Shown here: positions 11,340-25,096 of the stretch, piece by piece
How positions within the stretch are numbered: the first letter of the stretch is position 1
How the letters are laid out: each line of letters begins with the position of its first letter
Source of the DNA: Saccoglossus kowalevskii
Lineage: Eukaryota; Hemichordata; Enteropneusta; Harrimaniidae
Assembly: GCF_000003605.2 (NCBI RefSeq)
Contig: NW_003135357.1
Coordinates: 25,085-89,084 of the forward strand
Direction of reading: 5' to 3'
Length of the DNA: 64,000 bases
Position numbers and translations under genes: made by a program
Notes under the pieces: generated by a model
Told to the model about the DNA's origin: nothing
What the model saw: only the letters and a program-made list of their open reading frames with translations
The model's database searches: none

Positions 11340-14300
11340 CCTGCAAAGAAGATGTTAGCAAAACGAAGACTTTCTGAAGTAGTTTTTAGCGTGTCAATCA
11401 AACAATCGATGACGTCAGATGGCGATTAGTCATTCACCATGTGGTCATCATGCACAAATTCATAGATATTTTTTCCATTACTCATTAACTGTACAATATC
11501 TGACTCTAAATAGTGTCTAAATATGCAATAATTTATGCTCATAGAAATCTACAGTGGGCATTTTCTATATACATATGAATCACGTGGGGTTATTTCATAA
11601 TTTGTCCTGAATGGTACCACGCCAGTTATATAATGCATTTTAATATTTCACAATAACTATTAAGCAAGTTCCTCAATCACTGTTATGATGAATATCCCCA
11701 TCTATCCCAAAAAATATTACACATGAGCATTGACTACTTCCCATCTCTCCCATGCCTTTCACCTACCTAATACCAACAACGCTTACCTAGACGGATAATT
11801 TTGCTATAACATATTTTAAGGACTTAGAGGTCTGTTTCTATCGACATCAATCCTGCTGCCTTTATTTCTATTCCGATATGAAGAAGAGTTCTCGTCAAAA
11901 TGGATTAAAATCAACATCATTTTAATGTCAAGTTCACTGACTGAACTGACTAAATTGTATATTGTGAATTATATTATAATTATATATTCATCTGAACTAG
12001 ATTAGATAAAATCACTAAACAGTTTCTTGTTTTTGGTGTCAGACATTTGACTTTGCCTTAGCTTTTTACTGGACAGTATGTGAGTGTTATTGTAAACAAG
12101 ACTCAATAATTTGGCTTAACTAATGATCTCACCATTGTTACAGTAGTCGGCTGCAATTTATTCTCCAATATATTTGTTTAACACTTGGCACAATTTCCTG
12201 ACAATATGCCCTTAGCCATATTTTGTTTCTCACATTGATTTAATTTATTATGTATGCTACAGTATGTGTCAATTGTTCGTCCATGTTGTACCTGTTATTT
12301 TGCTAAATGATGGAAAATATATTTATTTCTACTTTCACTGGAAAATCTTGGAAATTACCTAGAGTACATTAAAACAACCAGAACTTTCAACTTTCAGTTA
12401 TTGTCGAGAATTCAAACTGTAAATAATGAAGTATAATCGTGACTTATTAGCTGAATTAAAATTCAGTCATCAAAATAAATTTCCAAACAAAGGGACATGT
12501 AGGCACTGCAGTGAATTTCCCAGAAGTCATGCATGAGCTCCGAGAATCATTTCGTCATCCACACCTTGTCGCGACCCATAGACTGGCGTTGAATGACAAT
12601 ATACTTAATCAATACACATTGTCCCACCCAACCTCACCCACTGATCCATGAATGGGTCCATGGCTGTTGCTATACGTATTATTATGAATCGTACGCCAGA
12701 GTACGTAGAGTGTATAGCTGCGTCAAATACTGGGCTTCGTGTAATGTGTTGATTGGCTATTTAATGCTATGACGTAGTTTCATAATTTTAAAGTTGATGC
12801 AACATTAAACATCTATTTTAAGCAAACCGTCCTAGTTTCCATGTACATCTCCTGGATTAATTATTAATACCACTGCGTTGGGGAGGCGGTATTTGTATTC
12901 TTGTATTGAGCACCAGTGATTGACGGGCCGAACAAACGGATTCTTACTGGCGGACAACCTAGAGCCATGGGAATTTTCTGGCTTCAGCTTTTCATGCCTA
13001 TGTGCCTTTGCAACTCACGTCAAGTTCTCTTAGGGAGTGCATACTGACTCATCGGATTGTATTTAGCCATAATATTACAAATAACGCTAAGAAGAGAATT
13101 TATCATTGCAATTGCTCAGAAAAAAACAAATATTGGTTTCAATATAGATGAGTCGTGCTTGAACACAGTGAACAGCATTCGCAGTCGCACACGTACTGGA
13201 AGGCTACCACCTCTTTCATGCCCAACCCTTACCCGATACCAACAACATCTCCCCATACAGATAATTGTTCCAGGTATTTTGAGGTTAATGAGATTTAGAA
13301 ACACAACATTGATACTAAAAAAAATGATTAGCATCAATTTTGATTTCAATTTCCTTTCCGTCTATAGATTATTGTAATCAGATATTCGAACATACTGTAA
13401 AGAGAAGAGTGTATGCGTGCTAAATAGATATTTAACTGGACGTAGCTCATCTATTTACCAGACAGTATGAGTGACTATATAGACAGTGCATTAGTATGGG
13501 CAGTTTTTTAAACAAATATTCATTACCTAGCAACAGCCCACATTCCCTCTATTTTCATAACATTAAATCATGGCATTATACCACGAGGACTGGCAAGGAG
13601 AGTTTCTAACACTGATCTTACCATGTTTTGTGTTAATGTCTGTCAATTGTTCTGTGATATTATTTTGTAATTTTGCTAAACAGATTATTACGAGAATGAC
13701 GAATGTCTTGGCTGTTTAAATTACCTGAAGTTCAATAAAACATCTAGAAACAAAATCAACATTTCCAACTTAGGTTCGAATTTACTTTTGTATTTTCAAG
13801 ATGTCTATAAATTTAATCAATTCTTATAAAGTTTATTTGCTGAATTAATGTTTAGGCATAAAAAACAAATTTACAAACAAAAGGTATTACAACGCGCTTC
13901 TTAGAAGTCATGCATGAGTTTCGAGAAACATTTTGTCATCCACACCTTGTCACTACCCATGAACTGCTGGTGAATTAAAACATACCTAATCAATGACTTT
14001 TGTTCCGCACAACCTCACCAAGGATTCAGCGAGACATTAGGTTAGTGGTTGTTAGTGATAAAAATTGTGAATGTTTTAGATTAAGCCCGACCACGAGTAC
14101 TCTCCGTGAATATTATTATAAAATATCGAGGCCACGGGCTGAACCATTTTATCACGTGGAAAATGTTATACCCCAGAAGACTTCGAGTAAGAGAGTTTTA
14201 TCGGACTATAAACCCACTGCCTTTACCATCCATGAATATATATTTTACCGGATCCTCAAACTTTTGGAAGTCCCAAGTGAGTCCTGTAACTATTTTACAA

Positions 14301-15806
14301 GGAATTCCTGATTAAAAAGGGGATAGTTCCCCTACTTTCAAATGGAATATGCGTTGTATGTGTTGCGCAATGCGTGAATGTAGCGAGACCTTTCGAGCGC
14401 TCTGGTCATTGATTTCATATAATTGGGAAACTGAAACTATGGCAGGCGGTACACAGGAGATCTGCATATGAATATTCATGATCTAAAGCGAACAATTATA
14501 GAATTAAGAACACTGCCTGGCATCATGTTCTAGACAGCTCAATAAATCTGTCCGCTGTGTGATCTCAGAGTTCGTATCGAACTATTCTGGTTTATTCTTA
14601 GCACAGTAACACTTGATCAGTGTTGCATGCTTTTTAGTGCATATGAATCTCCTGTTGTTTAATTGTTTGTATTGACCTGTTGACATGTTGTTACCGACAT
14701 TTAAGATAGTACCAGTGTGAAGTTGGTGGATGGTACTGGCCAATGTGGTGAGTGACTAATTATTGTATGACGTAGTTTTATAATCAAAGTACATCGTGAC
14801 TCTTCACATACTAAGCGTGCAATGCGGGAGTACGTCTGATGTTGGTTTGGCCATAATGCATAATGTCTGAACGATTGCCTAGAAGGAAGCTTGTGACAAT
14901 TCAGTGAACTAGAGAGATCTCTCACGACAACAACAAACTCCCCCCGCCTACGGAGGAATAAAAATCTACCTTATGCTCAGTAAATTTGCTATATTACCAA
15001 TAACGAAGTTTGGGAGATCCTGTGTTTGGTCACTGGGATATGGATAAGCTACTTGATTAGATTATTCAACAAGAGATTGAATATATTTTGTCTAAGAAAA
15101 AAAAAATTATAATCCGTCCTTGTTATTCGGAGACCCGCAAGGTCAGAAAAATACAGCAGTGTTCTAGCGATAACTTGATCTCGGACGGAATAACGCATAG
15201 ATTATTTAGATCAGTGCATATTACTACATTAAGATAAATCAGAACGGTATGGGAAAAAAATAAAATCTGGCATCAGTTTCTCCCCACCGAATATTGCTAA
15301 TGGAGGAGACGCCACCGTATCAATTTTCGAATATGATTTGATATACTGTTATCAATATTTACGATTTAGAATTCGTTTGACATCATATATATATAATAAT
15401 AGACATATTTAGTATTCAGCGAAGCGCGATTCTCACTCAAAACAATAGTACATTTTGCACCAATTTGCATCATTACATCGAATGTCAATATAATTTGCAT
15501 ATTTTGACACCCGGATGAAAGCAGAGTTGTGTCGTACTCGTTCTAGAGATGATTATCGATATCGTTTCAAGGTGCAACACAGTAAAGGAATTCCCGTACT
15601 TCAGTGCATGCGCCGCCAGCGATCGAACCATGTTTTTTTATTCTGCTGGGATTACACCCACTCAAAGCATACCAATTATCTGTGTATTTTTGTTCATGAT
15701 GGGCATATAATTATATTTTATTATAAGTGTATTTAATTCATATTTTATTACTATTATTGGGATTTATACACTACAGATATTTTACGTTTTTGTTTTATAT
15801 GACATG
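11340..15806. repeat. Gene-free interval with a diverged direct duplication
   Basis: No gene found. Segments near 11640-12650 and 13100-14030 are diverged copies in the same orientation: both contain a GATACCAACAAC / AATACCAACAAC stretch with an AGATAATTG / GGATAATTT motif downstream, GTCAATTGTTC, and AAGTCATGCATGAG followed by TCATCCACACCTTGTC. Shorter similarity continues at 12720-12800 and 14730-14800 (TATGACGTAGTTT). It looks like an old tandem duplication or two copies of one repeat. It also presumably holds the receptor promoter, near 11.3-11.6 kb; a possible 5' UTR acceptor lies at about 11340. Confidence 0.5.
15744..15749 (-). other. Polyadenylation signal AATAAA of the carboxypeptidase gene
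   Basis: AATAAA on the minus strand about 60 nt past the carboxypeptidase stop codon, with a second copy about 25 nt further on. The position fits a short 3' UTR. Confidence 0.5.
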
Positions 15807-18800
15807 TTACCGATCAATATTCCAACAGAATATGTAAAACCACCGACGGTACCCGGAACATATTGGGACAATCTTGTCCACATCTACCTGATCTGTCACG
15901 GGTTCCTCTGTTGTCTCATTATCCATTGGAAAAGAATGTAGAGTGAAGTTTATAACCATGGCAACACCATCAGGCTCCAAAGTTATCGTTTTAGTTTCCC
16001 GGATGAATGAAGCAGCTGAAGCATGGACGCGATACGTGCCAGGTTCAGGTAGAAGTCGCCAATATTCGCCCGTGGATGCTGAAAGAAAATTAATTATTAT
16101 AACAGTTTACTAATTTCAAAAGACGTACCCAGGCGCCCAATTAAACAGCGATCAGTGCCAAAAGACGTCACATTCGATGATGATGTCATTGTTTGTTTAC
16201 TCGAATACGGAAATTTCAGAAAATACGTTGTATATTCCTTCCGATGACGAATCGGATCAGCACCTTTTAGTACTCGGTCTCAGACCAGATCAACAGAATG
16301 TTAATACGAGTGGGACTAAACATCATGGATCAACAAGTTGGCTTATGTGGTATTGGATGATATATTTTCTTATAAATTCTGTAATTTCTGAGGCAGCGTG
16401 AACACACCGTTAATATGGCGATGTGTTAGCAACGATATGCTATATAATTATAACACCGCTGATACCCCTATAGTCATTTATTTAATGATGCAGCTACTAT
16501 ATATCTCCCTAGCTGACGTCAATCAAGGCGATATATCCACGCGTTGTATGCATACACTATACACTGTTAGTATGGCATAGACAATTTAATGTTAAATTAA
16601 CGAACAATCCAGATGCATTGATTGAACTCAAGGAAAATAACTGCATGCGTCAAAACTACCAAATTCAAAATATGTTTGCTTCTCCCAAGAAATACCAAAA
16701 GCGATACCGGCGATAAATGGTTTCAATAATTCAGTTTGATTTCAACGATCGTGAGTTGGTGATAATTCATTTTACAACGGCGTAACGAAATTCGTAAACG
16801 ATTTTATCAAAACGGCGACCGAGATTGCCACGACACTAGAACGTTTACATTCAATAAAACATACTTGACATGAAGAGTTATAAAACAGCGAGTCACGTCC
16901 AACAATAATTTAAAACTGCCAGTACTTGTACGAATGGCTAAATATAATCATTCACATTGTCATCGTCAAATTTTCAGACATAAAAAAAAAAGAATTTCGG
17001 ACATATTCAAACGTATCAATTTTATTGTGGAATATAAGCTGTAATCGTACTTTTATGACGTGTTGTATTCACTTTAATAATAATATGCAAGCATGCAAAA
17101 AAGTTAACACAAATTAAATTGTATATAACAAAAATGTCAACGTATTGTTTGTTATGCAATAGACACGTAATTACATGTTTTTCAGCTCTGAGTATCGTAT
17201 CTGGGACACACAGGCAATATTCATCAAACGTTAATTTGTGTCATATAATGCCACATCACAATGTTTAAAATCAGGGTAAGTTACTCACTTGAAGTAATGT
17301 CGTGATCAATCCCATCTACTTCAATTACAGCGTCATTTATTGGATTATTATTTTCATCCGTTATCACACCTTTAATACCTCGATGAACCTACAACATAGA
17401 AAATATGAATATACATTCAAAGACATCCAAATCATGTAAAACTGTTCGGATATTGTCTAGGCCTATTCATTATTTATTAAATTCTGATTGCAATCACCAT
17501 AAATCACTATATTCTCAGTTTTGTATGATTGCATCTCACCCACCTGTTCGATATATGCAAGCAGAGCCTCTCTGTTGTCATCCCATATACCCGGTAATGC
17601 CTCTTTTGCGGGAAACTTTATGCATCCAAGTTCCAGAGTGATTTCGAAGCAATTAGTGGCCAGGTAGTTGTAATCTTGCATCCCTGTCAAACACAATGAT
17701 GTGAAGCAATTATAACGTATTAAGAGATAATAATTACAGAGGTAAGCCACTCATACCATGTCCACGGTCACCACTACAATCATCATTATCATCTCCACCA
17801 ACAACAATGTCATCGCCACCACCACCACCACCACCACTACCACTCCTCCTTTTGTTAAACAATCGTGCGTACTGTGACAAGGTTGGAACTGGCATGAATT
17901 TGGAATGATGGTTCACGCATATGCGGTGTTATATTATAATTGCATTTTAACCTACATCGGAAAATATAAATCCTACCGGTCTATACAGAGATATGGTGCG
18001 AAACCATCAACCATAATTTGTATTTGTCAACCATGCTGCCAAACGTTCTTTTTGGATATTTATTACTACGCAGTATACCGATATCACCATTCATAATTTT
18101 ATTACGCGGAACTATCATGATACATGGAATAAATTCACATTCCTAGCTCCTCGGTGCCACAATCTGCAGTAAACCCAATATCGATTTTGGTAATATATTT
18201 CCATGCCAATATTATATTGATGTACCCACCGCCCCTAATACTGTACCAACTGGCGCCATTGGTAATGCCATCTACAAATACATCGCCTCCATATTCACAT
18301 GGTGTTTTCCTGGTGCTCATTTCCCCGTGATTTTTCGAATACGTCCTAGCCAGCTGGCGAAATAACTGGTCGTCAGGGGTAGCGGCATACTCGTTTATAT
18401 ACGTGTTGCGTGAGGCATCGTATGGATAGTTGGCAACCAGTTCGCCGTTATGCAGATTCGCCGAAAGTACAAATGGGTAATCGTCGAGCCAATGCATTAC
18501 AGCAAGAGTTTCATTTTCACGAAGCATCTGGAAAATAATATATATGCATCTTTGGATTAATCATGCATTCTAGCGATGTCGCCAAATTGAATGCGACAGT
18601 TCTAGTGTTATTTGGAAACTGTGACTACGTTATTTGTCAAGATAATGATAATTCGCACATAGTACGCTTTTTGTATTTCTAATAATTTCTAATTTGCAAA
18701 TAATGCGAGTTATCTCATCTCAAACGAAATTAATTCTTTGACGAGTGTAACTTAATTCATGCAAACCTAATGTATAAAGCCGATTGCTTTATACAAGAAA

Positions 18801-20490
18801 AATAAGTTGCTTTTGTTTTTGTGTTAATGTTTATAATTGTGCACATGCAATTGTCGAATACGTTTGGTTTACTATATCCTACCTCACTGTACATCGTTGA
18901 ATAACTTAAGTGATGATTTTGTCCATCATTTCGTAGTTTCTTATTGTAAAGTTTAGGAAAGAGGTCTGGGAAATTTCTATTGAGATCGACATCATTAGCG
19001 TTGTTTCTTCCCACATACATCCAGTGACGGTATCCCTGCAATGACAAGTGCACACATGCTAGCTGAATAGAACGGCATACGATCATTGTGACATTCAAGT
19101 TAAACACAGAAACCATACTCACATGCCTTTCCACGTAATCATACGCATATTCGAATCCATCTGGATTCATTGTGGGCATTATGTGTATTCGCGTCGTGTT
19201 CAGAATGTATTCGACTCTTGTGTTTCCATTCTTATATTCGTCACATAAATATTGAACTAGAGATGTTAGTATTGCTCTACCAGTGACCTCGTCTCCGTGC
19301 ATATTACCAATGTACTTGAACTCTGGCTCCACTGTAAGAAAATAGTAATGACCAATATTATAGGGTGACCTCGATAAGTGGAGAGAAATGCACAACATAA
19401 CAGAATACATACATTACGAAGCCAGTTATTTTGGGTGATTTTTCTTGCAGTGTGGCATTTCTTATATGTTATTATAGCTATGAATCGTAGTAACACTGTA
19501 TCAAATTTAATGTCGTCATATAATCAGTAAGTTAACACACTCAATTGCCTACAATGGTGTGCAGTATCACTACAACCCACATAATGGAGTTAATGCTGCT
19601 GCTTAACGCGTTTATGGAAGTACTGGGCGCTTCAGCAAAAACAATACAGTATAGTAAGGGACATTTTGGCACATACCGATACAGTGGATTTTAAATGGTT
19701 TGTTGATAAATTATTGCAATGTTATCTTACAATCAGTACATTTATTTTAAAATTCATGTTTGCTACGAGAAGATATGATACAAACACATTAAATGATTGT
19801 GTTCCCTTAACTCCGTACGAAACAATGTGGGATATAAAACATGTATACATATATGTACGTTTACTATGTTCAAATACAAACTATCAATGCCGAAACTGGA
19901 GATACTTCCAGGGTTATGTATATAACTGTACGACTGCACATAGGACATCGTTTTTCCCCGATACAAACAGTTTGCAATGTGCATTTGTGGCAGATCTTTA
20001 TGCAATCATGTTCATATTTTGTTGAAAATAGAAATACATGGGAATGGTTACGCATTGACGTTATGTTTTCAAGGGGTATACGTCAACATATGTATATCAC
20101 AGGTATGTCAGGCACGTAGAATATGTTTTAGTTTAAAACATTTTCATCATTTGTCCATGAATATCAAAATAAATACTACACGTATAACATATAAACAGTT
20201 TTAATCAGAAGGTAAATTTACGATTACTAGCAGAAAACAGTAGCTCAATTCTGAAACATTGTATACTCACACATCTCATGTTGACCTGGGTTGTCCGTCA
20301 TCTCTAGAACCCATAACTTACGCCCTTCAACGCTGTAGCCGATACTGTACAGTCTGGTGATGCTAGGACAGTCTGATGCTACTCTCTGGAGAACGTTAAC
20401 TAAATCATCGTAACGGTAGTGATCGATACAATATACAATATGTACGAGAGCAAGGATTGATACTGCATGTAATATTGCCCACTTCATCAT
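15807..20490 (-). CDS. Secreted M14B metallocarboxypeptidase (carboxypeptidase M/N/E type), 7 exons, 463 aa
   Basis: Exons: 20271-20490, 19123-19331, 18883-19035, 18230-18527, 17544-17683, 17289-17388, 15807-16078. Total 1392 nt with matching phases. The start ATG ATG AAG opens a signal peptide ([17 protein letters not shown]). Zinc ligands His85 and Glu88 (GNMHGDE) and His220 (LSANLHNG) are present, with the substrate-site NR pair in DLNRNFPD and catalytic Glu311 (ITLELG). A transthyretin-like domain follows ([16 protein letters not shown], later VNFTL-like INFTLHS). The family removes C-terminal arginine or lysine from peptides outside the cell or in the secretory route. Length matches carboxypeptidase M (about 440). 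The C-terminus ([13 protein letters not shown]) is too short and polar for a clear GPI signal, so it may be secreted. Orthology within CPM/CPN/CPD/CPE is unresolved. Confidence 0.93.
17814..17838. repeat. (CCA)n microsatellite in a carboxypeptidase intron
   Basis: A run of CCA/ACC triplets between exons 4 and 5 of the carboxypeptidase gene. It creates a spurious glycine-rich frame on the minus strand. Confidence 0.85.
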
Positions 20491-20624
20491 TATATATATG
20501 CAAATACCAGGTGATTATCTGAAAAGATAACAAGCATATTTTATATTATGAGTAAATATGTGTAATGCGTCATCATTGAATTTGAATGGCGCCACGATCT
20601 GAAATTTCAATGTAAATTACAATC

Positions 20625-20984
20625 TACTGTAAAACATGTTAAAAAAGCGACATGCAATTTTAGCGAATTTTGGTAAAATGACGTAATAGCGAAAAGTTGA
20701 TTCAGCGAATCTCTCTTGTCATTGTTGATTTCCCGTTTTCACAATACTTGTCTGTCGCGTGCCAAAACAAATTATCACCTCCATAAAACAAAGAAATGCT
20801 GTCAAGTGTAATTAGGAAGCCCCCCCGCCGGATTTTTATGTTCCGGATTACTGTATACAAATCCCCACGCCTTGGCCATTTTGAATTAATAATAAAATCA
20901 TTAGCGACATCTTGAATTAGCGAAACAGTTCTCTCGCTAAATTCGTTAAAAAGACATGCTTGGAAAAAGGCATATTTTACAGTA
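20625..20984. mobile_element. 360-bp non-autonomous element with TACTGTAAAA ends
   Basis: It begins TACTGTAAAACATG and ends CATATTTTACAGTA, inverted to each other. The interior is full of TTAGCGAA / TTCGCTAA words in both orientations. It lies about 135 bp upstream of the carboxypeptidase start codon, so it may overlap the promoter. The 104-codon minus frame at 20702-21016 is mostly inside it. Confidence 0.6.
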
Positions 20985-20985
20985 C

Positions 20986-23900
20986 ATACTAAGGCCATTA
21001 TGCAAAACATCGCCATTATCCCAGAAGTAAAGCATAAATATACGAAATGTCTAAGTCACGCTAACACACACACATATATATTTTATAAGTCAAAATGGTA
21101 GTGATGATATGGATATCTCATTAACAAACAAGGCTGACACATTAACGAAGATTTGTAGGCTGGAGTGTTGTGCAATGTGGTTATGGTGCGATATCAAATA
21201 ATAGGGTGCGCCAATCCAACTTCATCTGAACGTGATTTGACAGTTCACGTGGTCAGGTGTAGTTCAATGCCCTGTACGTTCGGTGACAGGAAACAAAAGT
21301 GAAAAGGGACTTCATGGGATTTAAATAGGATATAAGTTTATGTCAATTGATTAACATGCCTATGTAGAGCGCCTGCGACATGCGGACATAATAATAACAA
21401 TTCTTAGTTGGTATTTACATGGTTATTCCGAATTCGAAATCCCAGGAGTGTTACCAGCTCTTGATATGTATTTTCGACGATAAGCCGCTATTTATAAAAT
21501 TGTCACGTAAACTGCCTCTACGGATATACTAGCGGTATGAGACCAAAATGCGACAATCACCAGAGAGTATTACACAAATACAGACTGTATGAGGAACGCA
21601 ATTATGTGTATCGCGTCAGATTACAATTTAACACGAATCAACATTCATTAAAAACAAAAGTTTCGTAAACATTACAGCTCATGACATCACTCGTATCAGC
21701 CAGCTCTACGTACAAGTGATAAGGATGATAACCTTGCAACACACTGTATTTTATTAAGCGTAGATATCACAGACCAACAAATGAACTTTAACTGTAGGTC
21801 ACGAAAACAACATCCTATAGTAACTCTAACGTACACCGGATTTTATATAAAACTATTTTTAACACGTAGATACAATAATCTAGACTTCAATTTCCCTGGA
21901 AAGCGAGCAACTGTAAAAGTAGATGACTATTAGAAAGTAGCTATTTCTATACACGACACACCGCCAGGATTCGACTTAATTGAACATAATATAATTGTAA
22001 TTGTTCTAGGACAGTTTTCAACATGCGATCGTCTCTCTTCGCCAGCCATGTCTATTCACTTGACTGCGTGTATTCCCACAAACCGGTACTAGATTCTTCT
22101 CACTCTATCCAAATTGCCTCATATCATTGAATGCAGATGATTGATACATATAGTTAATATGACCATGTGATTCAGTGTAAATTCTAGTACATACCTCCAC
22201 TGGCTGTATAAGGTCTCACTTCAATCTGGCTGACCTTTGACCATGACATCAGTTACAATGGTTGTCCGTTTGTGCCGTAACTAAATATCTTGATTAAGTG
22301 TACATGTAGTTTCTATGGAAACAATTAGCATGTAGGCCAGCACTCTGGCTCGAGCCGTTATTATCATTCCCTTCGCCCATTAGTAGACATCTATCGAGCT
22401 TATAGAGACAAATGATGCGCGTAATTTCGATACTAAATAGGTGGTTTATATCATAAGTATATCGTTATACACTGGTAGTGCATGTAGATTTCGGGAGTTA
22501 CGTGAATGAAGTGTAAGAGATAGGAGAATACAGACCCTGAAATAAAAAGGATTTAAAGTGGAACCGTACATTTATTTTCAAACATTTATATTACACTCCA
22601 TAATCATACTATCGAGATCAATTTATTTTATAAAACATTGTGTAAAATGAAGTTTTCAAAACAATTAAACAATTGCTTCTTGAAAAAACAAAACAATAGC
22701 GCTGTTAGCGTGGCCATATTTGTTTTGTAACCGTCTAAGTGGACTATATACATATTTTGAAGTGGGCGTTGAATATTCAACAATAGCACTGTGACGCCCC
22801 TTTTAATTGTTCTGGATCAAGTAAAAATGGAAAAAAGTGGCCAACAGGTGCCAATTTCTGTTTTTACAAACTTAAACAACTATTCACTATTCAAAAATTA
22901 GCTTATTTTTTCTGTCGCATACACAAATGAATGCTTGTAGAATACTATTCTCACATTGGTTGGGCAATATCTAAGCGTAATTCTCATTTAAAAGTTGTCA
23001 AGGGAACATGTTTTGAACAGCAATGCAAGTCTTCTAAATAAATGTCAATCACAGGTTTATTCAAATCATTAATGAACTCTTAGTGACAATACATATTTCC
23101 ACAACAGGCAATGTTGTGCGTATGATGCTATCACGTAGGATCAATGCCTCAAATTAACGTATGTATGCAAAAGTAAACAATGGGTCATTCAACCTGCATT
23201 TCCCGTGATGCACTGACGCAGTCCAAAGGTATTCGTATCCGTATGCGATACATATATCAGGCTTTTATCTACAGTGAGAAATCAGACATCAGACTTATAC
23301 ACATCCATGCTGTTCGGGTCCCTATGTTTACGCTATTCGTTGAAGCATTCACTGTTTACCGGACGAGTTTAGTTTGGTGAAAGGGGAAAAATATTCCTGG
23401 GTATGATACTATGGACAGTACAGTTGTTCTATCTTCGACACAGAGACGGCAAACCCGATTTTCACTTAAAACAATAACATGAAAAGTTTTAAACACGTGG
23501 ACACATTTCAAACAAAGTATTTTGTTTTGGAATATGTTTTGACGTGTTGTACGAATTTGAAATTAGTCGATGTTGGGTCAGTAGAAATACCGTTACAGTT
23601 ACTGCGACCAGCAGGTAGGTACAAAAGACTGTTTACAATATGTTCACAACGGAAGATGATAGTGCCTCGTTATAGTCCTACAAACAGTCACAAGTATAAA
23701 TGGATGTTATTGGATCGGACGATTTACACCTTCGCCAACAATAAGCACTATCTTATTGAGCTAACGTACCTTCTTTTTCGACAACTGTCAATGTTCTCAC
23801 AATCTCCATCATCTTTATGATCATTCACACTTCAATTTAGTCCGGAAAAAACATTTATTAAAAAACTAAATACTAAAAACTTATACTAAATAACATATGG

Positions 23901-25096
23901 TGTGTTTTCCGTACCAATCCGATATGTACGCCGTTCTGCCAAACCGAATGATCACATGGTCATGACGTCCGTCTCCATAACGTCATACATACACAAACGG
24001 CAAAATCTTCGGCATATATTAAAGCTTGGAGTCCCAAGCGATGATAACAACACACGCTAAAACGCAAAGGCTCATGGGTAGACGCTTGTTTGTAAACAAT
24101 GCCACGCTATGGCTAAGTGACGCAGGCGCAGGTGACGACTCCCCCGCTTTAACGGTTACATGTATAGCAAAATACAAACAAATTATTAATTGTGATTCTG
24201 TATTGTGACGTCTGTCGACCAGTCTGTGTTGTTACACTACGTAAACTATCCATTATATCTTGATATCATCTATGGCGATATATTTTGACAAGAACACAGG
24301 ATCATCTATTTGTCCCGTATGTCGAAAATATATCTTTATACTTAATGACATATCGTTATCTCAATAACCCCGACCTCTCTCCAGCACAGTGTATTATCTG
24401 TGTCTTGTTTTAGATTGTCAAAAAAAAAATTGTTACATTATGATAACAAATTTCTGAAAATGTTATAAAACATTGCATGTGAATTTAATATTATTTTAAA
24501 AACTACAGTTTATTCACCTCATATCTATTGAACATTACATTTATAAATATTATAATTACTTACACAGTGATACATGCTGTCAAAATAAACGTACTTGTAC
24601 AATTATTTAATATCAAAATATGAACCTACATTATATTATTGTAAATATTTGTTATGACCAGTCAAGTAGCCAGTAATGATTTGTTATTTATATTATTGAA
24701 ATGCGCAATTGGAGCGATATTTCATTACTTGCTTACATAGCTTATCATATACGTATGTGAACTTTGAGGAATGCATAATTGTATCCTGAGGAATGGAGCA
24801 TATCCAAGCATAAATGTCAACTCGTCAGCCATGTGAGTTCACAAACGAAAGTCTCATGCGTTGTTGGCTTAAATCTGAGAAACGGACATGAACCGAGGTT
24901 TAACGGAGCACTAGTTGTTTTTTCTCAATAAATTACTTTCAGTCAGTCAAAGTAATTGGCCTATGTACATGCATTTGTGTTATTATTTAGTCTGAACAAA
25001 ACATGCCCAAAAATGAAATTGACTTTGTTTCCGATGCGGGACTGAAAAAGGCACACACATGAGTTGACTTGTTTTTTTTTGTGTTTTTTTTGATGC
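20986..25096. other. Gene-free interval between carboxypeptidase promoter side and LDHD 3' end
   Basis: AT-rich, with many stops in all frames. The only named item is the MITE at 24019-24152. A plus-strand open frame at 23479-23820 (113 codons, ATG start) has no domain I recognise and no splice context; I do not call it a gene. The part just below 25097 would be the LDHD 3' UTR. Confidence 0.45.
24019..24152. mobile_element. TTAA-family MITE, copy 4 (3' of LDHD)
   Basis: Flanked on both sides by TTAA. The right end is GGTGACGACTCCCCCGCTTT. The interior ACACACGCTAAAACGCAAAG and GGTAGACGCTTGTTTGTAAA are shared with copy 5 in the opposite orientation. The open frame through it is a by-product of the repeat. 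Confidence 0.75.

Noticed and set aside
17734-17916. Glycine/aspartate-rich minus frame inside the carboxypeptidase gene
   Set aside because: Translation of the (CCA)n tract in an intron; including it would break the M14 domain.
20702-21016. 104-codon minus-strand open frame upstream of the carboxypeptidase
   Set aside because: It lies almost wholly inside an element with inverted ACTGTAAAA ends, and no splice or domain evidence supports it.
23479-23820. 113-codon plus-strand frame with an ATG
   Set aside because: No recognisable domain, no splice partners, ordinary AT-rich composition; chance open frame is the simplest reading.
24026-24208. Two similar 60-65 codon frames (24026-24208 plus, 30846-31043 minus) that look like a conserved protein
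   Set aside because: The similarity comes from two copies of one MITE in opposite orientation; both are bounded by TTAA and have no other coding features.
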